From NCBI GenBank assembly GCA_024694125.1, contig JAILKE010000038.1, positions 23,933 to 87,932 of the forward strand: a stretch of DNA of 64,000 nt, in the 5' to 3' direction. This stretch comes from Bacteroidales bacterium (lineage in GTDB: Bacteria > Bacteroidota > Bacteroidia > Bacteroidales > UBA3663). The position numbers and the translations under genes were made by a program. Below the pieces are notes generated by a model. It was not told the DNA's origin. It made no database searches and saw only the letters and a program-made list of their open reading frames with translations. Shown piece after piece: positions 42,950-52,586 of the stretch. Numbering within the stretch: the stretch's first letter is position 1; every line of letters begins with the position of its first letter.

Positions 42950-45769
42950 TTATTGCTTGATAAACTTCTCTTGATAAACATTACCTTGATTGCTGAGAGT
43001 CAGCGTGTAGTTGCCTGGTGCCAGGCTGCTGACCATAACCATATAGGTGCGACGTTCCGGATTGAGGTGGACCGTATCGAACGAGCGTTGCATCACCTCA
43101 CGTCCTGCGGCATTACGGATGCAGATCTGCACCGGACCGTTGACCACCTCCCCTACTCGGATATAGAGTGCAGACGTGGCCACAGTTGGATAGAGTGCGT
43201 AAATACCTTCGTTGTCATAGACGAAGACCGGCAAGCGGAACGTACCCGACAAGTGATGGCAGTCAGTAGCGACGACCTCGACATAACTCTCGCCCCAATC
43301 CTTAGCCTGAATACAGAGTTGTCCCTGACAGATATCAGCCGTGATACCTTCACCATACGATACTGAGTAGGTGACGGAGGCAGGATCCTCGTCCGCGATG
43401 AAGTTCACCAGGTCCCAGGTGCGAGACTCTCCCCTACGGACATTGAGGGTGGGCAAAGCAGTCTTGAGCTCGGGCGCGTGGTCAGGCTGAATGTCGAGTA
43501 TTATCTCGAACTCCGTTGCAGCATCATATTCATCGGTCACGACCAATTCACTCCGATAGACGCCCGGAGCATAACGGTAGGCATCAATGTGCAGCGAGAT
43601 GACATTACCTTCGCGACGATGCTGAGTAAAACTGCTATTTACAAACTGATAAGTCCAATCGTGGTTCTCGGCATCAGTAATGGTGAAATGCACGTCTCGC
43701 GAATCCCTACCAGCCATCGTGATGCGGTTACCGACCATATCACAAGAGATGACTGGCGCTTCGTTGTGAAGCGTCGTGATACCACCCTCCAGGATAGCTA
43801 CGGGTGAAGCCTGACCATTACGTGCCACTGTCTGGACAGCATAGTAATAGGTTCTATCTGCAGGCAGACGATTATTAGTTCGCACGAAGACCTGACCAGG
43901 CTCAGCATAGTTGGCATTGATCAGATGGCTGGACGCATAGGCATAGTTGTCCGTCGTGATAGGGTTGCTCGATATGTAGAGCAGATAATTCTGCAGACTG
44001 CCATCGCTACCTTTGTTGTCCGAATGCCACGCCAGAGTCGTGCTGCCATAGCCCGATACAACACGTTCCAGATCAAAGACCGGAGTCGATGGTTGAACAT
44101 TGCGGTCATAGTTGCTCAATGCACAGGCGGCATCGGCATAACCCATGCCCAGTCCATCGAAATAATAGTCCATCACATAGGCATTGTAGTCAATGGGCTT
44201 GACACCCGTCACGATGCGTTGGCGCAATTCATCGGCCGTAAAATCGGCACTACCAAAACGGGAAACGATCAGAGCTGCAATGCCCGACACATGTGGACAC
44301 GCCATCGAGGTACCCTGCATATAGGCATAGCCTCCGTGACCATCCTCCTGATAGGGCACAGTGCTGAGCACGGCCGAGGTAGGGAAACCGTCCTCATAGG
44401 GGTATAGACCGCTCTCAGGCTGCGAACCGCCAGGTGCTGCGATATCGACCGTCTCTCCATAATTGGTGTACCACGATGCTTGGTAGTCAGGATTCCAGGC
44501 AGCAACGCTTATGACATTAGGCTCCGAGGCTGGCCAGCAGGGATAACGCGTACCGTCATTACCTGCGGCAAAGATTACTACACCACCCTGGACCAATGGA
44601 CGCGCCGTACGACTCCCCCCAGCATACTTGTTGAAGTAATCAATAGCCTCACGAATGACGAGTGGTGTTGCATCAAAGCCGAAACCCCAGGAGTTCTGAC
44701 TGATTACCGCGCCGTTGTTGGCTCCATATACAATAGCTGCGGCATCCATATAGCGGTCACCCGAACCGATGGTCTCGGACGACTCTGGGTCAGAAGGATC
44801 ATAATCCGGATTGTTGCGGAAGATCTGGCACGACATCACACGCACACCCGTGCCGGACTTACCATTGCCACCTGCTATACTGCACACACCACGGTCATTG
44901 TTATTGCGCGCAGCAATGACTCCTGCCACATGAGTACCGTGCCGGGTGGGAGTAATGAGGCAAGTGTCCTCCGTGAAATTGTATCCATAGTAATCATCGA
45001 CATAACCGTTGTTGTCATCATCGATGCCATTGCCCGGTATCTCACCCTCATTGATCCACAGACTCTCTATCAAGTCTGGGTGCGTGATGTCGATTCCTCC
45101 ATCCACTACAGCCACTACTACATCTGGGTCACCCGTTGTAATCTGCCAAGCCGCCTCTACATTGATATCCGCCCCAGCGATACTGCTCACCACAGTTTTA
45201 CCGTCTCCATCGGTATAGTTACCGACATCTCCGCGGTTCTTCAGGTTCCACTGTCTCACATAGAGCGGATCATCGAACAGTTCAGTACTACCCATTCCGC
45301 TGCGGGTGCGTGCAGGTTCGTCAATCTCTACGAACTGCGCCCGCTCCAACTTAGAGGGATAGACAGGCTCGGCGTATGAAACGATACTGCTCAGGTCGCT
45401 TCCTTCTGCACCGCGCGTTTCCTCACCCTCAGCCGGCATACTTATAGTGTACCACAGGTGGAGACCCTCAGCTCGCTGCTTCGGTTCATCCTTTCCTGCC
45501 GGAGGGAAAATGCGGCTGATGCTGGTCACTCCTATGCTGTTGAGGAAATTATCCAACTCTAAGCTGCCCGTAGGCACACTGACGGTGCGCTGACCGTTGT
45601 CAATATCTTCGATGATACTGGCTTTCAGTTTGACACTCATACGTTCACTGGGGTAAGACACGACTCCGGAGGATTGCTCCGTTTCTGTCATGGTCTCCCA
45701 TTCATCGCTACAAGCGGTTAGGCTCAATGCCATCACGCCCAGGGGAATTACTAACGATTGATATTGCAT
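42950..45769 (-). CDS. S8 (subtilisin) protease with lipobox and T9SS sorting domain
   Basis: Large envelope protease of 939 residues from the start MQYQSLVIPLG; the 25 extra ORF-track residues come from an upstream repeat. It has a lipobox LSLTAC followed by SDEWE, an N-terminal inhibitor-like segment, then the S8 domain with the complete triad: Asp223 (VAVVDGGID), His277 (RHGTHVAGV) and Ser488 (GTSMACPH). A fibronectin-III-like region follows (about 580-690), then Ig-like modules and a C-terminal T9SS sorting domain (ALYPTVATSALYIRV, SLAPGNYTLTL). Both lipid and T9SS signals on one chain are noteworthy. It lies between DUF6850 and PorV-like genes. Confidence 0.9.
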   Translation of the reverse strand: MQYQSLVIPLGVMALSLTACSDEWETMTETEQSSGVVSYPSERMSVKLKASIIEDIDNGQRTVSVPTGSLELDNFLNSIGVTSISRIFPPAGKDEPKQRAEGLHLWYTISMPAEGEETRGAEGSDLSSIVSYAEPVYPSKLERAQFVEIDEPARTRSGMGSTELFDDPLYVRQWNLKNRGDVGNYTDGDGKTVVSSIAGADINVEAAWQITTGDPDVVVAVVDGGIDITHPDLIESLWINEGEIPGNGIDDDNNGYVDDYYGYNFTEDTCLITPTRHGTHVAGVIAARNNNDRGVCSIAGGNGKSGTGVRVMSCQIFRNNPDYDPSDPESSETIGSGDRYMDAAAIVYGANNGAVISQNSWGFGFDATPLVIREAIDYFNKYAGGSRTARPLVQGGVVIFAAGNDGTRYPCWPASEPNVISVAAWNPDYQASWYTNYGETVDIAAPGGSQPESGLYPYEDGFPTSAVLSTVPYQEDGHGGYAYMQGTSMACPHVSGIAALIVSRFGSADFTADELRQRIVTGVKPIDYNAYVMDYYFDGLGMGYADAACALSNYDRNVQPSTPVFDLERVVSGYGSTTLAWHSDNKGSDGSLQNYLLYISSNPITTDNYAYASSHLINANYAEPGQVFVRTNNRLPADRTYYYAVQTVARNGQASPVAILEGGITTLHNEAPVISCDMVGNRITMAGRDSRDVHFTITDAENHDWTYQFVNSSFTQHRREGNVISLHIDAYRYAPGVYRSELVVTDEYDAATEFEIILDIQPDHAPELKTALPTLNVRRGESRTWDLVNFIADEDPASVTYSVSYGEGITADICQGQLCIQAKDWGESYVEVVATDCHHLSGTFRLPVFVYDNEGIYALYPTVATSALYIRVGEVVNGPVQICIRNAAGREVMQRSFDTVHLNPERRTYMVMVSSLAPGNYTLTLSNQGNVYQEKFIKQ

Positions 45770-45779
45770 AAATTCAAGA

Positions 45780-45835
45780 ACTAAGGGACAAAGTACTAAG
45801 GGACAAAGAAACAAAGTACTAAGGGACAAAGGATT
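45780..45835. repeat. ACTAAGGGACAAAG tandem repeat
   Basis: Three copies of ACTAAGGGACAAAG separated by TACTAAG or AAACAAAGT words, directly upstream of the protease start. An inverted copy lies at 57389-57443. Confidence 0.85.
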
Positions 45836-45881
45836 AATGGGCAATAACCCAATTACTCAATTGTCAATATTCATTTATTTA

Positions 45882-47474
45882 TCAGAACAGGACGAACAGG
45901 TCGGCGCTCAGGGCATTGACCTTCCTGTAGTCTGAGTGGAGCCTATCTGCCCGGAGGCGCAAACCCAAAGTGCAGTTCTGCATCAAGTCATACCCCCAGG
46001 CAATGCTACCACCCATCAACTGATGGTTCTCTCCGCGCAGTTGATAGGGGATGAAGGCCATCGTAGTCTGGATCGGATTGGTCACACCCACGATGCTGTA
46101 TCGACAATCCCATCCTTGCTGCATTCCGGCATAGGCCAGGAGTTCAAGTTGCGCTGCCCCGCGATGCTGTTTGTACTCGGCAGCCAGGGTAGAACGGAGA
46201 GTCCGTATGTCAATGTGCATGGAGGGCACCTTGTACCCCTCCTTACTATGGTCATAGCCGACAGCAGCGAGCAGTCCGATGCTTGCCTTGGGAGAAATGT
46301 GGTGCAACACCTTGACCCGCACATCACCATTCATCCACTTATAGGTATAGAGGCGATTGGTCGCGACCTTGACATAGTCGTACAATCCCTGTTCGGCATC
46401 CTGAACCTGCTGCTCATAGACACACTCCTCGCCCCGGCGCCATCCCTGGATTGCCGTCAACTGCATATAGACCTGCCAATCATCCACTCTGTGCGAGACG
46501 TGCAACTGTTGCCGGAGTATATGCGTAGTTGAGGCGAAGAGATTCTTGTACGAACTGCCCTCCTCCGTATTCATACGTCGCAGATGATAGCCTACATTGG
46601 CGCTCCACTGCCACGCTCCATCGTAGAGCCACGCTGCATCGGCCATCAGTCCCCGCAGAGTCTGCACGCGGCCATAGGTAATGGCAGTCTGAGTCTCGCG
46701 GTGGTTCCACAGTCCGAAGCCATAGAAGTCAAAGTACCGCACTCCATCCTGCATACTGGTCGATGATATAGCCTGCCGGTTCCACTCGGGAGCAATGCGG
46801 AGTGAAACTGCCTGATGCGCCCATGCCTGACCGGCACTCAGCCCCAGACGCATCAGATGCGAGTAGTTCGAGTGGCGGGGATCGTGCGTCCGAGCCTGAG
46901 CCACACCCTCATAATAGATGTCCATACCGACCTCCATCGGACCTACGCCGCGGCTGTATCCAGCCTGCACGATATAGGTCTCCTGTCTGAAGGTACTGGC
47001 ACCTAACGTATCACTCACCAAGTAGGGGGCATAGTCCTCGGGGTGCACTGCATAGTTGAGCGAGACGTCCCTCCTGTTTCCGTTCCGGTAACACGCCATC
47101 CCATAGAGAGTACCCCGACCGGCTATGCTCCGCTCCCCCGCAGCCAGCAATTGACCGAAGGTCTTGCGCCTTCCGTCGTAATGAATGTATTGGCCAATGG
47201 TGTTGTCATTGTCGAACGAGCCCGACACGACATTGCGCGCCGTAGCCTCACCCTGTACAGCCGCCCAGGCCGAATCATTGAGTATTCTGTCCAATAGCGC
47301 GGTATTGCTTCGCACAGCATAACTCACTGTATGTTCGATGTCCAGGTTGCTCTGATACAGTCCAGCCGGCATACTGCCTTCCGGGGCCGCATACCGTTGT
47401 AAGTTATATCCGAGGCTGGTCTGCCCCACTGCATATGCAGGCAGAAGCAGAATAGTGAAAAGAGAATATTTCAA
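45882..47474 (-). CDS. DUF6850-type outer-membrane beta-barrel protein
   Basis: Predicted barrel of 530 residues. The start is taken as TTG giving MKYSLFTILLLPAYAVGQ, a proper signal peptide; the ORF-track start lies in repeat DNA overlapping the receptor gene. The mature protein is dominated by alternating strands with aromatic ends (YRNGNRRDVSLNYAV, LGLRLRADRLHSDY). The pattern and the place after a TonB receptor and a DUF4876 lipoprotein fit the DUF6850 family. No enzymatic motif is seen. It probably assists uptake by the receptor. Confidence 0.78.
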   Translation of the reverse strand: MKYSLFTILLLPAYAVGQTSLGYNLQRYAAPEGSMPAGLYQSNLDIEHTVSYAVRSNTALLDRILNDSAWAAVQGEATARNVVSGSFDNDNTIGQYIHYDGRRKTFGQLLAAGERSIAGRGTLYGMACYRNGNRRDVSLNYAVHPEDYAPYLVSDTLGASTFRQETYIVQAGYSRGVGPMEVGMDIYYEGVAQARTHDPRHSNYSHLMRLGLSAGQAWAHQAVSLRIAPEWNRQAISSTSMQDGVRYFDFYGFGLWNHRETQTAITYGRVQTLRGLMADAAWLYDGAWQWSANVGYHLRRMNTEEGSSYKNLFASTTHILRQQLHVSHRVDDWQVYMQLTAIQGWRRGEECVYEQQVQDAEQGLYDYVKVATNRLYTYKWMNGDVRVKVLHHISPKASIGLLAAVGYDHSKEGYKVPSMHIDIRTLRSTLAAEYKQHRGAAQLELLAYAGMQQGWDCRYSIVGVTNPIQTTMAFIPYQLRGENHQLMGGSIAWGYDLMQNCTLGLRLRADRLHSDYRKVNALSADLFVLF

Positions 47475-47533
47475 TTGTACGTTGGAAATTGAAAGTTCAG
47501 AATTGAGAATTAAAAATTCACACTGATTAAATT

Positions 47534-50257
47534 TCAGAAATTCAGCGTGAGCTCGCCACCGAAGAATGGCTTGTACCAATTACGTTGCGTGTGGGCATAA
47601 CCATCCTGATACTTGGGACTGACCTGAATGACATTGTTGGCAAAGAAGGAGAGTTTGGCATGGCGGTTGAACTCCTTGGTTGCCTTGATGTTCCAGAGCA
47701 GCGATACAGGCAAAGCATTTTCGTTGTATCGCGATGAGAGGAAACTGCGGCGCAGACGCTCCAATTGAGCATCATCCGTCAGGTCGAAGGGATGAATCTC
47801 GCCTGCCGTATCCATATAGTGCTCCGGATATTCGCTTACATCAGTACCCAAGTGCGACCGTTGGAACCAGATGACCTGGATGAAATTGGTGAAGATGAGT
47901 TTCCAATCGGGAATATGCGTATTGATCCAGAAGTTCGTATTGAAATTCTCAGCATATTCCTTCTCGAAACCATCATAGATACCGACATAGGGGTACATCT
48001 GGTCATTAATCATTATGCTGGGACGGTACATCACGGGGACACCGCTCGAATAGACCGTATGATAGTAGGCGCCATTCACCTCAATGTCACTGCGCAGAGG
48101 TTCGATGTTTGGAATGTGCAGACGATATTCGATGCCACGCTTTTCCACCCTTGCGCTGTTGGTCGGCACACGCATGGCCATAAAAGTCTCCATCGTCCGG
48201 GACAGGAAGTCATCGCGCGTAGGACGTCCCGTCACCTCATGGCTCAATGCATAGTAATAAGTATAACTGGCGGGCGCATAGGTGGTGAAGTATTCGACAC
48301 CGCCCTTCATCGTCTCGCTGAATGCAGTGATGCTCCATTCATAGCCATTCCACTTACCATCATATCCACCTTCTATCTTGTAGTTTCTGTTGGCATCAAT
48401 GCGAGGATTGGCAGGATTCTGAATCTTCGTATTCGTGATGAGCAGACGCTGACTCTCGTCGGTGAAGTAGGCATTGAGTGCGATATAGTCGTGATATACC
48501 TTGTCCGGATAGAGATAGTCTGCCGATGGCAACTTGTTCTCTATACCCCATCCCAGCCTGAGCGTGTGACTCATCACCTTGCCTCGCACATCGTGATAGA
48601 GCGTATAGCTGCCCTGCATACGTGGGTCAAGCAGTACCTTGCCATTGAGCAGATACTCCGATGGCAGATTGAACATCATCGTCTCTCGCAGTCCGATTGA
48701 CAGGTTTGTCTCCCGCTCTCCTGCCCGATGGCGCAACTTGACCTCGGCATACCCTGCCTGGTGGGCTATGGCGGGGATGTCGCTGTTCTTACGCGGCCGG
48801 ATGCAATCGGACGATGGGAATGGCGGGCGATTCAAGTCGAATACAGCTCCGGCGCCCAGGTTCTTGTTCACATTGAGCATGCTGCCCAACAGCAGGGAGT
48901 AGTTCCATCGCTCTCCCATCATACCATACTTCTGTGCATCGATCTGAGCCTGGCAGTTCAGGGGACGATTGTCTATCTCGTAGTACGTATCATAACTCGA
49001 TGGCAGGTAGATACCTTCGCTCTCCCCCTCCTCGGTACTATGTTGCAGCGGCATCACGGTACGGTTGATGACATGCTTGTGATGTTCCAGGCTGTTGTCC
49101 GAATAGTCCGCAGCCAGGATCAACACCACATCATCTATCCATTTTTGTCCCAGTTCCATCTTCATCTTCGAACTGAGACTGGCCCGTTGGTAACGGCTGT
49201 TGTACTTCTCGTGGTAAGCCTCAATCATCTCGTCTGTCTTGCGGTTGCTGAACGATGTCACGTAACTGCCCAGCACATTCATATTGACCACCTTGCCGGC
49301 CCAGTGGCGCTGATTGTTCCAGTTGAGTTGTCCGCTCACACGGTTGTAGGCGCCGCGTTCATCCTCTATCTGTGACTGCGAACGTACGATGTCGGCACCC
49401 ATATGGAGTGTACCCAGTGCATCTGACAGGCGGAATCCCTTGCCGACATAGGCCAGTTTGTTCTGTGGGTCGAACTTTACACGCGAATGCAGCGGACTGG
49501 CACCCTGCTTGGCCTGTACCTGGATACTGCCAGAACTGAGGTTACCCTCTTTGGCCGACGAAATACCACGCACCACCGTAACACTCTCTATGTGGTCGCT
49601 CGACAGTGTACGCAGGTCCATACCTGCATTGACACGGACATTACCTTCCCCATCAGCAGAACTTGAACCTGTCACACCCTGCATCTGTATGCGCATACCG
49701 TCATTGTTCATCGATACTCCGTTGACCGACACACCCATGCCGAACGAACTGCTCAGGTCCGCACCCACTTGTCTGCTGCTGATCAGCGAACTGTTCTGCA
49801 TATTGTCACTACCTATCTTACCACCTGGCAGCAGGACGAAGATATCCTTGAGCGACGTGGGCTGGATATACTCGAGAGCCTCTTGGCCGATGGTGGCGTC
49901 ACTGCCCACCTTGTCGAGATACTTAGCGGTGACCGTGAAGTCACTCAGCGCGATGCTCTGCTCATCGAGCACTATGTCAAGATGAGTCTCATCGCGTGGC
50001 ACGAGAATCTCCCGGGGCTGGTAACCCAGGGACTGTACCCGGATGTGGCAATCCCTACCATCGTCCACTCGCAGTTCATACCGTCCGTCATAGTCAGCCA
50101 CGGCACCCTTGCGCATCTCTTTGGCATAGATGGTAGCAAAGGGGATTGGTTCCCCGTCCAATGCACTTTTCACAGTACCTCGCAGGACAGTCTGGCCCTG
50201 AGCCAGCACATACACGGACATCGCAAGTAGCATCAGGAGATATTTCTTTATTGACAT
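47534..50257 (-). CDS. TonB-dependent receptor with N-terminal carboxypeptidase-regulatory-like domain
   Basis: Outer-membrane transporter of 907 residues. Signal peptide ends near VLAQGQ; residues 25-110 are the CarbopepD-regulatory-like domain (LRGTVKSALDGEPIPFATIYA); then plug (LKDIFVLLPGGKIGSDNMQNSS, RGISSAKEGNLSSGSIQVQ) and a large barrel ending GELTLNF. It is not an obvious SusC, as no SusD is adjacent; instead a DUF4876 lipoprotein precedes it. The ligand is unknown. It is the second gene of the five-gene operon, 91 bases after DUF4876, with a hairpin in between. Confidence 0.9.
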   Translation of the reverse strand: MSIKKYLLMLLAMSVYVLAQGQTVLRGTVKSALDGEPIPFATIYAKEMRKGAVADYDGRYELRVDDGRDCHIRVQSLGYQPREILVPRDETHLDIVLDEQSIALSDFTVTAKYLDKVGSDATIGQEALEYIQPTSLKDIFVLLPGGKIGSDNMQNSSLISSRQVGADLSSSFGMGVSVNGVSMNNDGMRIQMQGVTGSSSADGEGNVRVNAGMDLRTLSSDHIESVTVVRGISSAKEGNLSSGSIQVQAKQGASPLHSRVKFDPQNKLAYVGKGFRLSDALGTLHMGADIVRSQSQIEDERGAYNRVSGQLNWNNQRHWAGKVVNMNVLGSYVTSFSNRKTDEMIEAYHEKYNSRYQRASLSSKMKMELGQKWIDDVVLILAADYSDNSLEHHKHVINRTVMPLQHSTEEGESEGIYLPSSYDTYYEIDNRPLNCQAQIDAQKYGMMGERWNYSLLLGSMLNVNKNLGAGAVFDLNRPPFPSSDCIRPRKNSDIPAIAHQAGYAEVKLRHRAGERETNLSIGLRETMMFNLPSEYLLNGKVLLDPRMQGSYTLYHDVRGKVMSHTLRLGWGIENKLPSADYLYPDKVYHDYIALNAYFTDESQRLLITNTKIQNPANPRIDANRNYKIEGGYDGKWNGYEWSITAFSETMKGGVEYFTTYAPASYTYYYALSHEVTGRPTRDDFLSRTMETFMAMRVPTNSARVEKRGIEYRLHIPNIEPLRSDIEVNGAYYHTVYSSGVPVMYRPSIMINDQMYPYVGIYDGFEKEYAENFNTNFWINTHIPDWKLIFTNFIQVIWFQRSHLGTDVSEYPEHYMDTAGEIHPFDLTDDAQLERLRRSFLSSRYNENALPVSLLWNIKATKEFNRHAKLSFFANNVIQVSPKYQDGYAHTQRNWYKPFFGGELTLNF

Positions 50258-50285
50258 TTGGCGAAACTTTATATGCGAAACAAGA

Positions 50286-50314
50286 CAGAAAGCTCCTTTG
50301 TAGAGAGCTTTCTG
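50286..50314 (-). other. Intra-operon stem-loop before the receptor gene
   Basis: CAGAAAGCTC pairs with GAGCTTTCTG (10 pairs, 9-base loop) between the DUF4876 stop and the receptor start. No T tract. It is placed like the hairpin between the hmuY and hmuR genes. Confidence 0.65.
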
Positions 50315-50348
50315 CCCATATTAAGTAGTCATTCTAAGTCAGTCTTAT

Positions 50349-51533
50349 TTACTTGATGTAGTTCTTCTGGCCGCCTACGTTGACAACATAGTCATTGGCG
50401 CTGTCGTTAGTATCCATTCGGAAGCCCTGGTCGGCAGACTTACGCTCGATGAACTGGTTCTTGAAACCACCGTACATGCCTTCGTCAGCGATGGTGATAT
50501 AACTCTTGTCAACGCTGACTGGAAGCACCTTGCGCAGCATATTGTCTGCACTGGCAGCCTCCACGCCATCTATGATCCAGGACTGTGGAATGATGAGGTA
50601 ATCCTGCATCTGGTTACCCCAAGCACCGGTCACCTTCATATTAGCCAGGTGTGCTGGTACATAAGTGCTGAGGTCAGTATCGGGCCGGAGCAGCATCATC
50701 GGAGCATAACCGCCATAACCCCATGAGAAAGCCTGGAACATCGAATAATCGACGGTCACATTGGTCACATCAGGATTGTCGGTGGTCATAGAGTACTCGT
50801 AGGGCACATATATCTCGAAGTCTGCACCTGTCAGGTTGCGTGCAGCTGGCTTGGTACCTCCAGCTGTATGGTCGATAGCCGAGTGAGCAATGACCAACTG
50901 CTCGCCTGGCTGTACCAGATAAGTGCGGCCATCTCCGGGGATGCTATATATCTGGCTCACTACGATCGAGTCGCGCAACAGGTATGCGCTCTTGAGGCCG
51001 TCATCCTCCACGCAGTTGTAGTCGCCGCAGATAGCGAAAGACAGTCCATCGGCATAGAGAGGCACATCACTGACATTGAGGATGGTAAAGTACTCCTCAT
51101 AGTAGTTGTTGTCCCACGAACCATTGCTTGAACAGTTGAAGAAGAGTTCATTGAGTACGAAGGTCTTCTCCAGGGTTGACTCGATGTTGACCAGATTGAT
51201 TTCAGCCAACTTATTCTGCTCAGAGAAGGTGAAAGACTCTATACTGCCGTAGAGGGTAGCAGCACCATTGACCGTATCCTTGGCAACAACGGAATACTGA
51301 CCATAAGGCAAGTTGACCAGAGCGTTACCCGCATCATCGGCCGTGCAGTTATATACCATCAGGGAACGAAGTTCTGTGACAGTAATCTGGAACAAGGTAT
51401 AGTCCACGTTCTCTTTCTCGCTGTTCAACTGAACGGTCAAAGTAGCTAAACTGACATTGTCATCATCATCTGAACATGAAGAGGCTACACATATACCTAA
51501 TACGCACAATAATAAGTAAGTAAACTTTTTCAT
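50349..51533 (-). CDS. DUF4876-type surface lipoprotein
   Basis: A 394-residue lipoprotein. The lipobox CVASSC (Cys near 20) is followed by SDDDD, the acidic signal linked to surface exposure. Residues 28-115 look like a beta-sandwich carrying YTLFQITVTELRS, LVNLPYGQYSVVAKD. The rest contains a lamin-tail-like section (FVLNELFFNCSSNGSW, YYEEYFTILNVSDVPLYADGL), typical of DUF4876. It may be the ligand-binding partner of the receptor, a role analogous to SusD or HmuY; that is inference. First gene of the operon, with its own promoter. Confidence 0.82.
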   Translation of the reverse strand: MKKFTYLLLCVLGICVASSCSDDDDNVSLATLTVQLNSEKENVDYTLFQITVTELRSLMVYNCTADDAGNALVNLPYGQYSVVAKDTVNGAATLYGSIESFTFSEQNKLAEINLVNIESTLEKTFVLNELFFNCSSNGSWDNNYYEEYFTILNVSDVPLYADGLSFAICGDYNCVEDDGLKSAYLLRDSIVVSQIYSIPGDGRTYLVQPGEQLVIAHSAIDHTAGGTKPAARNLTGADFEIYVPYEYSMTTDNPDVTNVTVDYSMFQAFSWGYGGYAPMMLLRPDTDLSTYVPAHLANMKVTGAWGNQMQDYLIIPQSWIIDGVEAASADNMLRKVLPVSVDKSYITIADEGMYGGFKNQFIERKSADQGFRMDTNDSANDYVVNVGGQKNYIK

Positions 51534-51572
51534 TTTTTAATATAGAATAACGTTTTTTATGCTTTGGGCGTG

Positions 51573-51603
51573 CAAAAATATTGTATTTTATTTCATTTAT
51601 CAA
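51573..51603 (-). promoter_or_regulatory. Promoter of the DUF4876 operon
   Basis: On the minus strand TTG (51603-51601), 20 bases, TATTTTTG (51580-51573). Predicted start is near 51566, a leader of 33 bases. Confidence 0.75.
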
Positions 51604-51816
51604 TACCTATTTGTAGGTATCATGGTACAACAACCATCGCAATCACTTGTTTATCAATCTATTTATACAATTCATTTCTTTCTCTATTCCTTCTTAGGCA
51701 CTCTCTATTCATCCATTATTGCCAATCGCATATAGCAAGACGACACATTCATCTTCATCTCCATCCACACTAAGGGAAACAAGGTAGACACGTTTGCCTT
51801 GACGAGAATCCACCCC

Positions 51817-51852
51817 CAAAAAAATGCCAGTGCAAATTGATGCACTGGCATT
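51817..51852 (-). terminator. Rho-independent terminator
   Basis: AATGCCAGTGCA pairs perfectly with TGCACTGGCATT, loop AATTGA; on the minus strand a run of seven T follows. It ends the gene that stops at 51888. Confidence 0.9.
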
Positions 51853-51887
51853 ATGATAAACTTGATTATTACTCGACGAATATCCGA

Positions 51888-52586
51888 TCAGAGACCTTTG
51901 ATTGCCTTGGGAGTGATCAGGAGCTGCTTATATTGGCTGATGATGCCATCCTTCTCCAACAATGGGAGGATATGTGTAGCCAGACGACGCTCGCGCTTAT
52001 CGTTCTCCGCATAATATTCTTCATACAGAGCATTATTATTCTTGAGCCACTCGCACATCTGGTCATCACCTATCATTTGAATGTCGATGCGTCCATTCTT
52101 GTCTGATCCTTTCGTAATGAGATAGCAGACCTGGTGATGCAACTGGTTACTTGCCACAATGGCACCGCCTATTGCACCTAAAAAGAATCCAGCCGTAGAA
52201 ACCTGCGATGCAGCTTCCTGTCCGATGGGACGATTTACGAACAACAATGAATCATGTCCTATGCGGAAAGCCAGCGTATAACCATTACCGAACCTGGTGT
52301 TTTCGAATTGGAGATTACGACAGTTCACATACAACTTACCTTCATTTTCAACGGCAAATGCTTTCTTCTTGAGTTGTTTTTTGACCTTTCTGTCCTTGGA
52401 TTTCATTTTGTAATCATTGCCACCTACCCACACTTGATGGCCAGTGCCATTACACTTGATTTCGACAGAATCAATCATTTCACACTTGCCCTGAACAAAG
52501 TCCTCATAAGTAGCATAACTTTTGACTTGGGCCTGCAGAGAGCAGGCAGATAGCAACAAGGCTGCACACAATAAAAAGGTTTTCAT
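51888..52586 (-). CDS. Exported protein of unknown function
   Basis: A 232-residue protein with signal LLCAALLLSACSLQAQ; either a lipoprotein (Cys15) or cleaved after LQA. The mature part starts KSYATYEDFVQGKCEMIDSVEI; a basic patch follows (KSKDRKVKKQLKKKAFAVEN), then a Gly-rich hydrophobic stretch (AGFFLGAIGGAIVASNQ) that could be a membrane or amyloid-like segment, and a charged helical tail. It resembles small Bacteroidales proteins that I cannot name. A TAACTTTG box lies about 410 bases upstream. Confidence 0.72.
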   Translation of the reverse strand: MKTFLLCAALLLSACSLQAQVKSYATYEDFVQGKCEMIDSVEIKCNGTGHQVWVGGNDYKMKSKDRKVKKQLKKKAFAVENEGKLYVNCRNLQFENTRFGNGYTLAFRIGHDSLLFVNRPIGQEAASQVSTAGFFLGAIGGAIVASNQLHHQVCYLITKGSDKNGRIDIQMIGDDQMCEWLKNNNALYEEYYAENDKRERRLATHILPLLEKDGIISQYKQLLITPKAIKGL

